Part shown: positions 52,267 through 61,250 of the stretch, one piece after another | How positions within the stretch are numbered: position 1 is the first letter of the stretch | Layout: every line of letters begins with the position of its first letter | DNA from: Pseudomonas sp. R-28-1W-6 | GTDB lineage: Bacteria; Pseudomonadota; Gammaproteobacteria; Pseudomonadales; Pseudomonadaceae | DNA: 64,000 nt | Reading direction: 5' to 3' | NCBI RefSeq assembly: GCF_009799925.1 | Contig: NZ_WELK01000005.1 | Span: 168,974 to 232,973, forward strand | Program-made: the position numbers and the translations under genes | Notes under the pieces: model-generated | The model's database searches: none | What the model was told of the DNA's origin: nothing | The model's input: the letters and a program-made list of their open reading frames with translations, nothing else

Positions 52267-53394
52267 ATGAGCACAACCACTCCCCGGGCAACACAAAGAA
52301 GCCTGCAAAGCCTGTTGTTCAAGCGCTTTGGCATGGCGGTGGCGACCTACGCCCTGGCTCTGCTGCTGTTCTGGGTGGCGGTGCTGAACGACCTGTTCAC
52401 CGGCGGCTGGCCCGGCGCGATCCTGTTCAGCACCCTGCTGGTCGGCACCCAGTTGGTCTTCCTGGCCCTGTTCCGCAGCAATTTCAACCTGCGTTTCCGC
52501 GACCCCAGCCTGACCGAAGCGCAGATCCTGGTGGCCCTGCTCCTGCACACCCTGCTGCTGGCCAACCTCGACAGTGCGCGCGGCAGCCTGCTGCTGTTCT
52601 ACGTGATCATCCTGCTGTTCGGCGTGTTCCAGTTGCAGCCGCGGGTCTTCGTGCGCTGCGCCGCCTTCGCCTTCTTCGCCTTTGCCAGCCTCAACCTCTG
52701 GGAAGGCTATCACCTGCGCCTGGCCGACCCCGGCCTGGCCCTGCTGCAGAGCAGCGCGCTGTTCGTCGCGCTGGTCTGGCAGAGCCTGTTCGCCAGCTAT
52801 GTGCAGGCCCTGCGCCAGCGCATGCGCCAGCGCCGCTATGCGCTGCAGGCGCACCAGGACACCCTGCGCGGGATGATGCGCCAGCTCGAAGACCTGGTGG
52901 CCACCGACGAGCTGACCGGGCTGTTCAACCGCCGGCACTTCCTGCGCCTGGCCCTGCGCGAGTTGGACAACCTCGGCCCCGGCCGCCAGCATGGCCTGGC
53001 CCTGATCGACCTGGATTACTTCAAGCGGATCAACGACGTACACGGGCACGCCGCCGGTGACCGCGTGCTGCAGACCTTCGCCGCGGTGGCGCGGGCCTGT
53101 GTGCGCGATGGTGACGTGCTGGCGCGCTACGGCGGCGAGGAGTTCGTCCTGCTCCTGCCGCATGCCGATGCCGATCGCCTGACCAGCTGCTGCGAGCGCC
53201 TGCGCGAAGCCTTCGCCAGCGCCGAGCCGGTCGGCGTGCAGGTGTCCAGCCTGAGCCTGTCCGCCGGGATGACCCTGCTCAACCCGGGCGACGACCTCGA
53301 CGAAGCCCTGCAGCGGGCCGACCAGGCGCTCTACCGGGCCAAGCGCGGCGGGCGCAACCGTTGCGATGCGGCCTGGGAGGGTGCCGGTGCCTGA
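52267..53394 (+). CDS. sadC: membrane diguanylate cyclase, SadC-like
   Basis: A 375-residue c-di-GMP synthase with six predicted membrane segments in residues 20-185, a short coiled linker, and a GGDEF domain whose motif is GGEEF at 289-293. SadC promotes surface attachment and lowers swarming in P. aeruginosa, partly through exopolysaccharide. The identification rests on architecture and on the fumarase-ferredoxin reductase context. Its last codons overlap the start of the next gene. Confidence 0.87.
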   Translation: MSTTTPRATQRSLQSLLFKRFGMAVATYALALLLFWVAVLNDLFTGGWPGAILFSTLLVGTQLVFLALFRSNFNLRFRDPSLTEAQILVALLLHTLLLANLDSARGSLLLFYVIILLFGVFQLQPRVFVRCAAFAFFAFASLNLWEGYHLRLADPGLALLQSSALFVALVWQSLFASYVQALRQRMRQRRYALQAHQDTLRGMMRQLEDLVATDELTGLFNRRHFLRLALRELDNLGPGRQHGLALIDLDYFKRINDVHGHAAGDRVLQTFAAVARACVRDGDVLARYGGEEFVLLLPHADADRLTSCCERLREAFASAEPVGVQVSSLSLSAGMTLLNPGDDLDEALQRADQALYRAKRGGRNRCDAAWEGAGA

Positions 53395-54325
53395 ACTCCA
53401 TGTGGCCGGCCAGTCCTGGTCGGTGCCCAGCGGTAGCAACCTGCTCGATGCCCTCAACGGCGCCGGCCTGCGCGTGCCCTACAGTTGCCGCGCCGGCAGC
53501 TGCCATGCCTGTCTGGTGCGCTGCCTGCACGGCGAGGTGGAAAATGCCGCGCCGGATGCCCTGAGCCCCGAGCGCCTGGCCGCCGGCTGGCGCCTGGCCT
53601 GTCAGTGCCGGGTGCTGGATGATCTCAGTGTGGAAGTCTTCGACCCCGCCCGCGACGGCCTGCCGGCCAGGGTCGTGGCCTGCGACTGGCTCAGCCCGAC
53701 GGTGCTGCGCCTGCGCCTGCAGCCGGACAAGGCCCTGCGCTACAGCGCCGGCCAGCACCTGGTGCTGTGGACTGCCGCCGGTGTGGCGCGGCCCTATTCG
53801 CTGGCCAGCCTGCCGGGCGAGGATGCCTGGCTGGAGTTCCACTTGGACTGCCGCCACCCCGGCGCATTCAGCGATGCGGCGCGCCGGTTGCAACCCGGCG
53901 ATAGCCTGCGCCTGGGCGAGCTGCGCGGCGGTGCCCTGCACTATGACCCGGACTGGCAGGCCCAGCCGCTCTGGCTGCTGGCGTCCGGCACCGGCCTGGC
54001 GCCGCTCTGGGGCATCCTGCGCGAGGCCTTGCGCCAGCAGCACCAGGGGCCGATCCGCGTGCTGCACGTGGCCCACGACAGCGGCGAACATTACCTGGCC
54101 GAACCGCTGCGGGCCCTGGCCGCGCGCCATCCGCAGCTGCAGGTGGAACTGCTGACGGCGACCGAGCTGGCGGCGGTTTTGGCGGAACTGAAGCTTGTTT
54201 CCCGGCAAACCCGCGCCTTACTCTGCGGCTCTCCCGCCAGCGTGGAAAGCTTCGCGCGCCGCCTGTACCTGGCCGGCGTGCCGCGCAACCAGGTGCTGGC
54301 CGACGTCTTTCTGCCCCGCGCATAA
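53387..54325 (+). CDS. 2Fe-2S ferredoxin-fused oxidoreductase (FAD/NAD-binding)
   Basis: A 312-residue electron-transfer protein. The N-terminal plant-type ferredoxin has cysteines in YSCRAGSCHACLVRC and WRLACQCRV. FAD-binding (RPYSLASLPG) and NAD-binding (ASGTGLAPLWGILREAL, ALLCGSPASVESF) domains follow. It would pass electrons from NAD(P)H to a partner oxygenase or reductase, not identified. GTG 53387 is chosen because GGGAGG lies 6 bases upstream; the gene then overlaps sadC by 8 bases. It corresponds in position to P. aeruginosa PA4331. Confidence 0.87.
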   Translation: MPELHVAGQSWSVPSGSNLLDALNGAGLRVPYSCRAGSCHACLVRCLHGEVENAAPDALSPERLAAGWRLACQCRVLDDLSVEVFDPARDGLPARVVACDWLSPTVLRLRLQPDKALRYSAGQHLVLWTAAGVARPYSLASLPGEDAWLEFHLDCRHPGAFSDAARRLQPGDSLRLGELRGGALHYDPDWQAQPLWLLASGTGLAPLWGILREALRQQHQGPIRVLHVAHDSGEHYLAEPLRALAARHPQLQVELLTATELAAVLAELKLVSRQTRALLCGSPASVESFARRLYLAGVPRNQVLADVFLPRA

Positions 54326-54367
54326 CCTGCTTGCGTTCGGGGCGCCCCGAATCTGCGAGGAGTTGTG

Positions 54368-55141
54368 ATGAGCGAGCATGTACTGGTCGAGCGCGAAGGC
54401 GGCCTGCTGACCCTGTGCCTGAACCGTGCGGACAAGATGAATGCCCTGACCCGCGCCATGTACAGCCAGCTGGCCGACCAGCTGGATGCCGCCAACGAGG
54501 ACCGCAGCGTGCGCGCGGTGCTGATCACCGGCGGCAGCGAATGCTTCACCAGTGGCAACGACGTGGCGGATTTCCTCCAGGCGCCGCCGACCGGGCCGGA
54601 CAGCCCGGTGTTCCAGTTCATGCGCGCGCTGTTCGACTTCGCCAAGCCGGTGATCGCCGCGGTCAACGGCCCGGCCGTGGGCATCGGCACCACCCTGTTG
54701 CTGCATTGCGATCTGGTCTATGTGAGCCGCACGGCCAAATTGAAGATGCCCTTCGTCAATCTCGGCCTGTGCCCGGAGTTCGGCTCCAGCCTGATTTTGC
54801 CGCGCCTGCTCGGCCAGGCCCGCGCCGCTGAATTGCTGCTGCTCGGCGAGAGCTTCAGCGGCGAGCAGGCGGCCCAGTGGGGCATCGCCAATGCGGCGCT
54901 GGAAGGTGGCGCCGAGGTGCTGGCCAAGGCCCGCGAGATGGCCCAGCGCTTCCTCGAGTTGGCCCCTGCGGCGCTGGCCGACAGCAAGCGCCTGATGCGC
55001 GCACCGGGGCGCGCCGAGCTGCGCCAGGTGATCGAGGAGGAGGGCGCCCTGTTCGGCCAGCGCCTGCGTTCGCCGGAAGCCATCGAGGCGCTGTCGGCCT
55101 TCATGCAGCGGCGCAAGCCGGACTTCTCCAAGTTCGCCTGA
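54368..55141 (+). CDS. enoyl-CoA hydratase/isomerase family protein
   Basis: A 257-residue crotonase-fold enzyme. The oxyanion-hole segments are ITGGSECFTSGNDVADFLQ and AVNGPAVGIGTTLLLHCDLVYVS. The catalytic-glutamate region reads FVNLGLCPEFGSSLILPRLLG; the residue pattern suggests hydratase or isomerase activity without settling which. GAGGAG precedes ATG 54368, 42 bp after the ferredoxin reductase. The last A of its TGA is the first base of a hairpin repeat. Confidence 0.9.
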   Translation: MSEHVLVEREGGLLTLCLNRADKMNALTRAMYSQLADQLDAANEDRSVRAVLITGGSECFTSGNDVADFLQAPPTGPDSPVFQFMRALFDFAKPVIAAVNGPAVGIGTTLLLHCDLVYVSRTAKLKMPFVNLGLCPEFGSSLILPRLLGQARAAELLLLGESFSGEQAAQWGIANAALEGGAEVLAKAREMAQRFLELAPAALADSKRLMRAPGRAELRQVIEEEGALFGQRLRSPEAIEALSAFMQRRKPDFSKFA

Positions 55142-55339
55142 GAGCCTGTTTACGGTCTCCTGACTCGCGGCCATACCGCGTTAAAAGTGGCCTCAAAATG
55201 CTCATTTACAGCTCGTAAACTGCGCTTTTTCGGCCCTTTGATTCGCTGGCGCTCACCCTTCGGGCCAGCCGCTGGCTGTTACTCCCGTTGGTCGTAGCGC
55301 CTTGTCTGGCTCTAATTCAGAAGATCGTGAACAGGTTCT
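55141..55339 (+). repeat. hairpin intergenic repeat, copy 3
   Basis: A 199-bp element with ends AGAGCCTGTT/AACAGGTTCT pairing (one G-U). The shared core TGCTCATTTACAGCTCGTAA is present, and the right arm contains GTCTGGCTCTAATTCAGAAG. It is more diverged than copies 1 and 2 and has a different insert of about 60 bp to the right of the core. It starts on the last A of the enoyl-CoA hydratase stop and ends 6 bp before the convergent LysR stop. Confidence 0.78.
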
Positions 55340-55345
55340 GAGGCC

Positions 55346-56260
55346 TCAGGCGTTTTCCCAGGGCGGGTTGGCCAGACGTTGCTGAAGGAAGTCGCACAGC
55401 GCCAGTACCTTGCGCGAGGCTCGGCTGGAGCGCGGGTACATGGCGTAGATGGCATAGCCCTGGGGGCGAGCCTGCGGCAGTACCTCGATCAGCGAGCCAT
55501 CGCGCAGGTGGCGGTGCACGATGAAGCTCGGCAGTAGCGCAAGACCCTGGCCCGCAAGCGCCATTGCGCACATCACTTCCCCGTTGTTGCTGGCGAACCG
55601 CCCGCGTGGCGCAATGCTCAGCAGATCACCCGCAGAGTCGCAGGTCTCGAATGACCAGAACTGCCCGGAGGTGACGTTGCTGTAGCCGATGCAGTCGTGT
55701 GCCAGGAGTTCCTCTATCTGGTTTGGCACTCCATGCAGGGCGGCATAGTCAGGGCTGCAGCAGAGCACTCGCGCGCTCGTGGCGAGCTTGCGGGCGATCA
55801 GCGCGCTGTCTCCGATGCGCGAGATGCGCACGCACAGGTCGTAGCCCTCGCGTTCGAAGTCACTGATGCGGTCATCGAGGTGCAGGGTGACTTCCAGTTC
55901 CCGGTGCAGGCACATGAACTCGGCGATGAGCGGTGCCAGCCAGAGTGTGCCGAAGCTCATTGGCGCCAGCATCTGCAGGCGCCCGCGCAGACCGCTGTCG
56001 TTGAAGGTTGCCGCTTCGGCGGCCTCATGCAGTTCGCGCAGGGCGCCCTTGGCCTGCTGGTAGAAGCGCTGGCCGTTCTCCGTGGGGGCCACCTTGCGCG
56101 TGGAGCGGTGCAGCAACTTGGCCCCCAGGTGCTGTTCCAGATCGCTTAGGCGCTTGCTCACCACCGATTTGGACAGTGCCAGGGCCTCTGCGGCACGGCT
56201 CACACCGCCCAGCTCCACCACACGCAGAAAGGTTTCGATTTCCTGCAGGTCCAGTTTCAT
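55346..56260 (-). CDS. LysR family transcriptional regulator
   Basis: A 304-residue regulator. The N-terminal winged HTH reads MKLDLQEIETFLRVVELGGVSRAAEALALSKSVVSKRLSDLEQHLG. The C-terminal domain is the AaeR/CrgA-like substrate-binding type (RLQMLAPMSFGTLWLAPLIAEFM, VRISRIGDSALIARKLA). ATG 56260 fits the family; an open frame up to 56347 is not needed. It is divergent from the YcaC-type hydrolase and likely controls it. Confidence 0.88.
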   Translation of the reverse strand: MKLDLQEIETFLRVVELGGVSRAAEALALSKSVVSKRLSDLEQHLGAKLLHRSTRKVAPTENGQRFYQQAKGALRELHEAAEAATFNDSGLRGRLQMLAPMSFGTLWLAPLIAEFMCLHRELEVTLHLDDRISDFEREGYDLCVRISRIGDSALIARKLATSARVLCCSPDYAALHGVPNQIEELLAHDCIGYSNVTSGQFWSFETCDSAGDLLSIAPRGRFASNNGEVMCAMALAGQGLALLPSFIVHRHLRDGSLIEVLPQARPQGYAIYAMYPRSSRASRKVLALCDFLQQRLANPPWENA

Positions 56261-56451
56261 CGGGCCGCTCCCAGGCTTCAAATAGGGCAAGAATAGCGCT
56301 CGCAAGTAGCGGGATTGTTCGGTTTTTCCGAAAAGCCATTTTTCCAATTGCTGGGACGTCAGGTGACCCGCCAGCGGCTAGGCTGGGAGTCTATCGAGGT
56401 GCTAGAGAGCCTCGATAGCTATCCGCCGCAATCCCAAGGGAGGTTTGCCCC

Positions 56452-57066
56452 ATGTCCTTTACCTACAAGCGCTTGAACAAGGATGATGCCGTCGTGCTGC
56501 TGGTCGACCATCAGGCCGGTCTGCTGTCGCTGGTGCGTGACTACAGCCCGGACGAGTTCAAGAACAACGTGTTGGCGTTGGCCGATATCGCCAAGTTCTT
56601 CAAACTGCCGACCATCCTCACCACCAGCTTCGAGCAGGGGCCGAACGGGCCCATTGTGCCGGAGCTCAAGGCCCTGTTCCCCGATGCGCCCTATATCGCC
56701 CGGCCTGGTCAGATCAATGCCTGGGATAACGAGGACTTCGTCAATGCAATCAAGGCCACCGGCCGCAAGCAGCTGATCATTGCCGGTGTGGTGACCGACG
56801 TGTGCGTCGCCTTTCCGACCCTGTCGGCACTGGCGGAGGGCTACGAGGTCTTCGTGGTGACCGATGCTTCCGGCACCTTCAATACCTCGGTGCGGGATGC
56901 GGCGCTGACGCGCATGGCCCATGCCGGTGCGCAGTTGCTCAACTGGTTCAGCGTCGGCTGTGAGCTGCACCGCGATTGGCGCAACGACATTGAAGGCTTC
57001 GGCGGCATCCTCGGCGGCCATCTGCCGGCCTACGCCAACCTGATCCAGAGCTACAACCAGAAGTAG
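56452..57066 (+). CDS. ycaC: isochorismatase-like hydrolase, YcaC type
   Basis: A 204-residue cysteine-hydrolase of the isochorismatase superfamily. The triad positions are Asp in LLVDHQAGLLSLVRD, Lys in ATGRKQLIIAG, and the nucleophile Cys in GVVTDVCVAFPTLSALAEG. The sequence TTSFEQGPNGPIVPELKALFPDAPYI is typical of YcaC. Homologues are induced by various stresses and their substrate is not established. AGGGAGG precedes ATG 56452. It is divergent from a LysR gene. Confidence 0.88.
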   Translation: MSFTYKRLNKDDAVVLLVDHQAGLLSLVRDYSPDEFKNNVLALADIAKFFKLPTILTTSFEQGPNGPIVPELKALFPDAPYIARPGQINAWDNEDFVNAIKATGRKQLIIAGVVTDVCVAFPTLSALAEGYEVFVVTDASGTFNTSVRDAALTRMAHAGAQLLNWFSVGCELHRDWRNDIEGFGGILGGHLPAYANLIQSYNQK

Positions 57067-57080
57067 GTTAAGCGCAATGC

Positions 57081-57107
57081 AAAAGGCCGCTCAGTGAGCG
57101 GCCTTTT
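57081..57107. terminator. bidirectional terminator between ycaC and pyk
   Basis: AAAAGGCCGCTCA and TGAGCGGCCTTTTT pair almost without a loop, with A/T runs on both sides between convergent genes. Confidence 0.92.
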
Positions 57108-57124
57108 TCATGCAGTTTTCCGCA

Positions 57125-58576
57125 TCACACCAGCGGATCGCCGACATGCAGGATCTTCATGGTGTTGGTGCCGCCGGTGCCGTGGTAGCTGTCGCCCTTG
57201 GTCAGGATCACCCAGTCACCGGGCTCGACCACGCCGCGCTTGAGCAGCTCGTCCACCGCCGCCTGGCTGACCTTGTTGGCCGGCAGGGCGGCCGGGTCGA
57301 ACGGCACGGTGTAGACGCCGCGGAACAGCGCCACGCGGGCCTGCGCCTCGCGGTGCGGGGTGAAGGCGTAGATCGGGATCGACGAGCGGATGCGCGACAT
57401 GATCAGCGGGCTGTAGCCGCTCTCGGTCAGGCTGATGATCGCCTTGACGCCGGGGAAGTGGTTGGCGGTGTACATGGTCGCCAGGGCCACGCTCTCGTCG
57501 CAGCGCTCGAAGGTGCGACCGATGCGGTGGCTGGACTTCTGGCTGGTCGGGTGCTTCTCCGCGCCCAGGCACACGCGGGCCATGGCCTGCACCGCTTCCA
57601 GCGGGTACTCGCCGGCGGCGCTCTCGGCCGAGAGCATCACCGCATCGGTGTAGTCCAGCGCGGCGTTGGCTACGTCGGAGACCTCGGCGCGGGTCGGCAT
57701 CGGGCTGTGGATCATCGACTCCATCATCTGCGTGGCGGTGATCACCGCCTTGTTCAGGCGCCGGGCGTGGGCAATGATCTTCTTCTGGATGCCGACCAGC
57801 TCGGCGTCGCCGATTTCCACGCCGAGGTCGCCGCGGGCCACCATCACCGCGTCGCTGGCGCGGATCAGGCCGTCCAGGGTGACGTCGTCGGCCACCGCTT
57901 CGGCGCGCTCGATCTTCGCCACCAGCCAGGCGGTGCTGCCGGCCTCGTCGCGCAGGCGGCGGGCCAGCTGCATGTCGGCGGCATCACGGGGGAAGGACAC
58001 GGCCAGGTAGTCCAGATCCATCTCGGCGGCCAGCTTGATGTCGGCCATGTCCTTGTCGGTCAGCGCCGGCGCGGTCAGGCCGCCGCCGCGGCGGTTGATG
58101 CCCTTGTTGTCGGACAGCGGGCCGCCGATGGTCACGCGGCAGTGCAGCTCGTCGGCGCCCTTGAGTTCGACGCGCATGACCACGCGGCCGTCGTCCAGCA
58201 GCAGTTCGTCGCCGACGTTGCAGTCCTGGATCAGCGCCGGGTAGTCGATGCCGACCACCTCCTGGGTGCCCTCGGTGCGCGAGTGGCTGGAGGACAGGCG
58301 GAACAGCTCGCCTTCCTTGAGTTCGATGCGCTTGTTGGTGAACTTGGCGATGCGGATCTTCGGCCCCTGCAGGTCGCCCAGCAGCGCCACGTGGCGGCCA
58401 TGCTTGGCGGCCAGGTCGCGGACCAGTTGCGCGCGGGCCTTGTGGTCTTCCGGCGAGCCATGGGAGAAGTTCAGGCGGGCCACGTCGATGCCGGCGAGGA
58501 TCAGCTGTTCGAGGACTTCCGGCGAGTTGCTGGCGGGGCCGAGGGTGGCGACGATTTTGGTACGGCGCAAGGTCAT
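57125..58576 (-). CDS. pyk: pyruvate kinase
   Basis: Converts phosphoenolpyruvate and ADP to pyruvate and ATP. The 483-residue protein starts MTLRRTKIVATLGPASNSPE. It has LNFSHGSPEDH, a catalytic-lysine region AKIERAEAVA, the metal loop VMVARGDLGVEIG, and ATQMMESMIHSPMPTRAEVSDVANAALDYTDAVMLSAESAAGEYP. Its position after the sadC-ferredoxin-enoyl-CoA hydratase genes matches pykA of P. aeruginosa. Confidence 0.96.
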   Translation of the reverse strand: MTLRRTKIVATLGPASNSPEVLEQLILAGIDVARLNFSHGSPEDHKARAQLVRDLAAKHGRHVALLGDLQGPKIRIAKFTNKRIELKEGELFRLSSSHSRTEGTQEVVGIDYPALIQDCNVGDELLLDDGRVVMRVELKGADELHCRVTIGGPLSDNKGINRRGGGLTAPALTDKDMADIKLAAEMDLDYLAVSFPRDAADMQLARRLRDEAGSTAWLVAKIERAEAVADDVTLDGLIRASDAVMVARGDLGVEIGDAELVGIQKKIIAHARRLNKAVITATQMMESMIHSPMPTRAEVSDVANAALDYTDAVMLSAESAAGEYPLEAVQAMARVCLGAEKHPTSQKSSHRIGRTFERCDESVALATMYTANHFPGVKAIISLTESGYSPLIMSRIRSSIPIYAFTPHREAQARVALFRGVYTVPFDPAALPANKVSQAAVDELLKRGVVEPGDWVILTKGDSYHGTGGTNTMKILHVGDPLV

Positions 58577-58720
58577 GCAGGGACTCCAGTTTCAAGGCGT
58601 GCCGCGAGGCTACTACGGGCAAACACTGTAGTCATTGTTCCGTTGCACTACCTTGAGATTGCCCGGCTTCTGCAGAAATTGCCGCGCCGGTCGATACACT
58701 GCGCAGTGGAGGAGAACACC

Positions 58721-59095
58721 ATGCGTACCCTGATCCTGCTTTCTACCCTGGTTGTCCTGGCCGGCTGCAGCCGCATGGCGCTGGACGGCCACCTGAACGA
58801 TGCCTACCGTAATTACGACCAGGGCAACTGCGAGCAGGCCCTGCTCGACCTGTCGCAGGCCGAGCGCACCAGCCGGGCCCGGCGTTACGTGCAACCGGAG
58901 ATTTCCCTGCTGCGCGGCCAGTGCCTGGAACGGCAGAACCTGTTCGTCGATGCGGCGCAGACCTATCGTTTCATCATCAACCAGTACCCGACCAGCGAAT
59001 ATGCCTACCGCGCGCGGGCGCGCCTGGAGACCCTGGAGCAACTCGGGCATTATCGGCAGCATGAGCCGGCCAAGGCCTCGCCCGCCAGCCTCTAG
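58721..59095 (+). CDS. small TPR-like lipoprotein
   Basis: A 124-residue predicted lipoprotein. The signal peptide ends VVLAGCS, placing the lipidated cysteine at residue 16. The rest is helical with tetratricopeptide-like spacing (AYRNYDQGNCEQALLDLSQAERTS, RGQCLERQNLFVDAAQTYRFIINQYPTSEYAYRARARLETLEQ). That resembles the tail of YfiO/YbgF-type periplasmic scaffolds. GGAGGAG precedes ATG 58721. It is the first of three small same-strand genes with DUF4124 and PilZ products. Function unknown. Confidence 0.85.
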   Translation: MRTLILLSTLVVLAGCSRMALDGHLNDAYRNYDQGNCEQALLDLSQAERTSRARRYVQPEISLLRGQCLERQNLFVDAAQTYRFIINQYPTSEYAYRARARLETLEQLGHYRQHEPAKASPASL

Positions 59096-59162
59096 CGGGA
59101 GCGCGGTCGGGCCCCATACATGGACTGTGCGCCGGCAGCCCTGCCAGTCGAAGGAGTGAACC

Positions 59163-59588
59163 ATGCGTCTATTGCTGTTGTGTGCCCTGTTGCTGCCGGC
59201 CCTGGCCTCGGCGCAAATCTACCGCTGGACCGATGCCCAGGGTCGCGTGCATTTCGGCGAGCAGCCGGGTGGCAGCAATGCCCAGCCGGTGGAAGTGAAG
59301 CCGCAGGTGGTCGAGCGTGACGCTGCTACCCGCGAGCGCGAGGCGCGTACCGAGCAGTTCTACGACGCCCGGCGCGAGGAGCGCGCCCAGGCCCAGGCGC
59401 AAGCCGCCGAAGCCCAGGCAAAACGTGCCAGCGAGTGCCGCGAGCTGCGCAACAACCTGGCGCAGATCCAGCGCGGCGGGCGTTACTTCGTCGGCGATGA
59501 GCAGGGCAATCGCACCTATATCAGCGACGAGGAGCTGGACAGTGCGCGCAGCCGTCTATCGACCCGTATCGCCGAGCGCTGCAGCTGA
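59163..59588 (+). CDS. DUF4124 domain protein, exported
   Basis: A 141-residue protein with a signal peptide (MRLLLLCALLLPALASA) followed directly by the DUF4124 motif QIYRWTDAQGRVHFGEQPGG, then an alanine/arginine-rich coiled region (about 55-95) and a C-terminal RGGRYFVGDEQGNRTYISDEEL. DUF4124 proteins are periplasmic and of unknown function. GAAGGAG precedes ATG 59163. It lies 67 bp after the lipoprotein gene. Confidence 0.87.
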   Translation: MRLLLLCALLLPALASAQIYRWTDAQGRVHFGEQPGGSNAQPVEVKPQVVERDAATREREARTEQFYDARREERAQAQAQAAEAQAKRASECRELRNNLAQIQRGGRYFVGDEQGNRTYISDEELDSARSRLSTRIAERCS

Positions 59589-59649
59589 GCCTGGCGTGAG
59601 CCGGGGACTGCGCCCATACTCAAACATCCTTCCGTAGCGACTGGCCATC

Positions 59650-60009
59650 ATGCAGATTCAGCGCCACATCGAACGCCACCAGTTGCCGTATTACCTCAAG
59701 GTGTTCAACCGCATCACCGACAAACCGATGGGCTACATCGGCAATGTCTCCCTGGACGGCCTGATGCTGATCAGCCAGCTGCCGATGCTGGTCAATGCGC
59801 GTTTCGACATGCGCCTGAAGATCCCCGGCCGCGATGGCCAGGTCCATCACATCGACTTCTACGCCACCTGCCAGTGGAGCCGCGAGGATGTCACCCCCGG
59901 CAGCTATGACTCCGGTTTTTCCCTGGTGGCGCCGCCGGCCGAGTACGTCGAGATGGTCGATGCGCTGCGCCACTACTTCAGCTTTCGTCCCTTGCAGGCC
60001 TCCGCCTGA
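59650..60009 (+). CDS. single-domain PilZ protein
   Basis: A 119-residue PilZ-domain protein. The start MQIQRHIERHQLPYYLKVFN supplies the arginines of an RxxxR-like motif, and GYIGNVSLDGLMLISQLP the (D/N)xSxxG motif needed to bind c-di-GMP. It is therefore a likely c-di-GMP receptor, in a window with three cyclases. Target unknown. It is 61 bp after the DUF4124 gene. Confidence 0.87.
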   Translation: MQIQRHIERHQLPYYLKVFNRITDKPMGYIGNVSLDGLMLISQLPMLVNARFDMRLKIPGRDGQVHHIDFYATCQWSREDVTPGSYDSGFSLVAPPAEYVEMVDALRHYFSFRPLQASA

Positions 60010-60107
60010 CGCCTGAACGCCTCACCCGTTGATCGACACGGCGCCGCGCGGGCACCGGCGCGGCGTTGTGCCTTGTCCTGCGCGCGGCCGTGCCTTCGGC
60101 TCGCCCC

Positions 60108-61034
60108 TCAGGCGATCGGCGGCAGGATGATCTCGTCGCTGCGGTTGATCCCGGCCGTCAGCTCCCGGCACAGTTCGAGAAACTCGCGCATGGCGGCGGT
60201 CTGGTACTTCTGCCGGTGCCAGATGAAATAGAACTGCCGGGTCAGGTCCAGTTGCGGCGTTTCCACCGGCACCAGGCTGCCGCGGCGGAAGGCATCGCGC
60301 AGCGCGAGGCGCGAGATGCAGCTGATGCCCAGGCCCGACTCCACCGCGCGCTTGATCGCCTCGGTATGCTCCAGCTCCAGGCGGATATTCAGCGGCGCCG
60401 GGTGATGGCGCATGGCCTGGTCGAAGGTCAGGCGCGTGCCCGAGCCCTGTTCGCGCAGCACCCAGGCCTCGCGGGTCAGCTCCTCCAGGCTGGCCCGGCC
60501 GCTGCGGGCAAAGGGATGCTGGGGCGCGCAGAACACCACCAGCTCGTCTTCCACCCAGGGCTGCACTTCGATGTCCGGGTGCTGGCAGTCGCCTTCGATC
60601 AGGCCCAGGTCCAGCTCGTAGTGCGCCACCTGCTGCACCACGTGGGCGGTGTTCTGCACATGCAGCTTCACCCGGCACTCCGGGTGGCGCTGCATGAAAT
60701 TGCCGATCAGCAGGGTGGCCAGGTAGTTGCCGACGGTCAGCGTCGCCCCCACTGCCAGCGAGCCGAAGCCACTCTTGCCGTTGAGCAGCTGGGCGATCTC
60801 GCGGGCCTGGTCGAGCAGCGCCACCGCTTGCGGCAGCAACTGCTTGCCGAGGGCGTTGAGACTCAGGCGCTTGCCGGCGCGGTCGAACAGCTGGCAATTG
60901 GATTGCCGCTCCAGCTCACTCAGTGAGGTGCTGGCCGCCGACTGCGACAGGGCCAGGGACTGCGCGGCCTGGGAGACGCTCTCCTGCTTGGCCACGGCGA
61001 CGAAGACTTCGAGTTGACGCAGAGTAAATCGCAT
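60108..61034 (-). CDS. finR: LysR family regulator, FinR-like
   Basis: A 308-residue LysR regulator. The HTH reads MRFTLRQLEVFVAVAKQESVSQAAQSLALSQSAASTSLSELERQ. The effector domain (AVGATLTVGNYLATLLIGNFMQRHPE) is of the CysB/OxyR-like fold. Divergent placement against fpr is diagnostic for FinR, which activates fpr under superoxide or iron-related stress in P. putida and P. aeruginosa. ATG 61034 is chosen; a longer frame to 61109 runs into the shared promoter. Confidence 0.86.
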   Translation of the reverse strand: MRFTLRQLEVFVAVAKQESVSQAAQSLALSQSAASTSLSELERQSNCQLFDRAGKRLSLNALGKQLLPQAVALLDQAREIAQLLNGKSGFGSLAVGATLTVGNYLATLLIGNFMQRHPECRVKLHVQNTAHVVQQVAHYELDLGLIEGDCQHPDIEVQPWVEDELVVFCAPQHPFARSGRASLEELTREAWVLREQGSGTRLTFDQAMRHHPAPLNIRLELEHTEAIKRAVESGLGISCISRLALRDAFRRGSLVPVETPQLDLTRQFYFIWHRQKYQTAAMREFLELCRELTAGINRSDEIILPPIA

Positions 61035-61250
61035 ATCGATATAACCGATAAACCATATCTTGATAATCCACTTAACAGATATTGTCGCCTTCACTAGAAT
61101 GGCGCGCAATGCTGCCGACCCCAGGCAGACCGAACATTTGTCCGCCGCTTCCCCATACAGGCCGTGCTAGAGGCCTTGGTGTTGACCTGCCTCAACATGC
61201 ACAAGCGGCTTTGCTGGCAACCTGAACAGAGTATTTTGAGGAACCCACGC

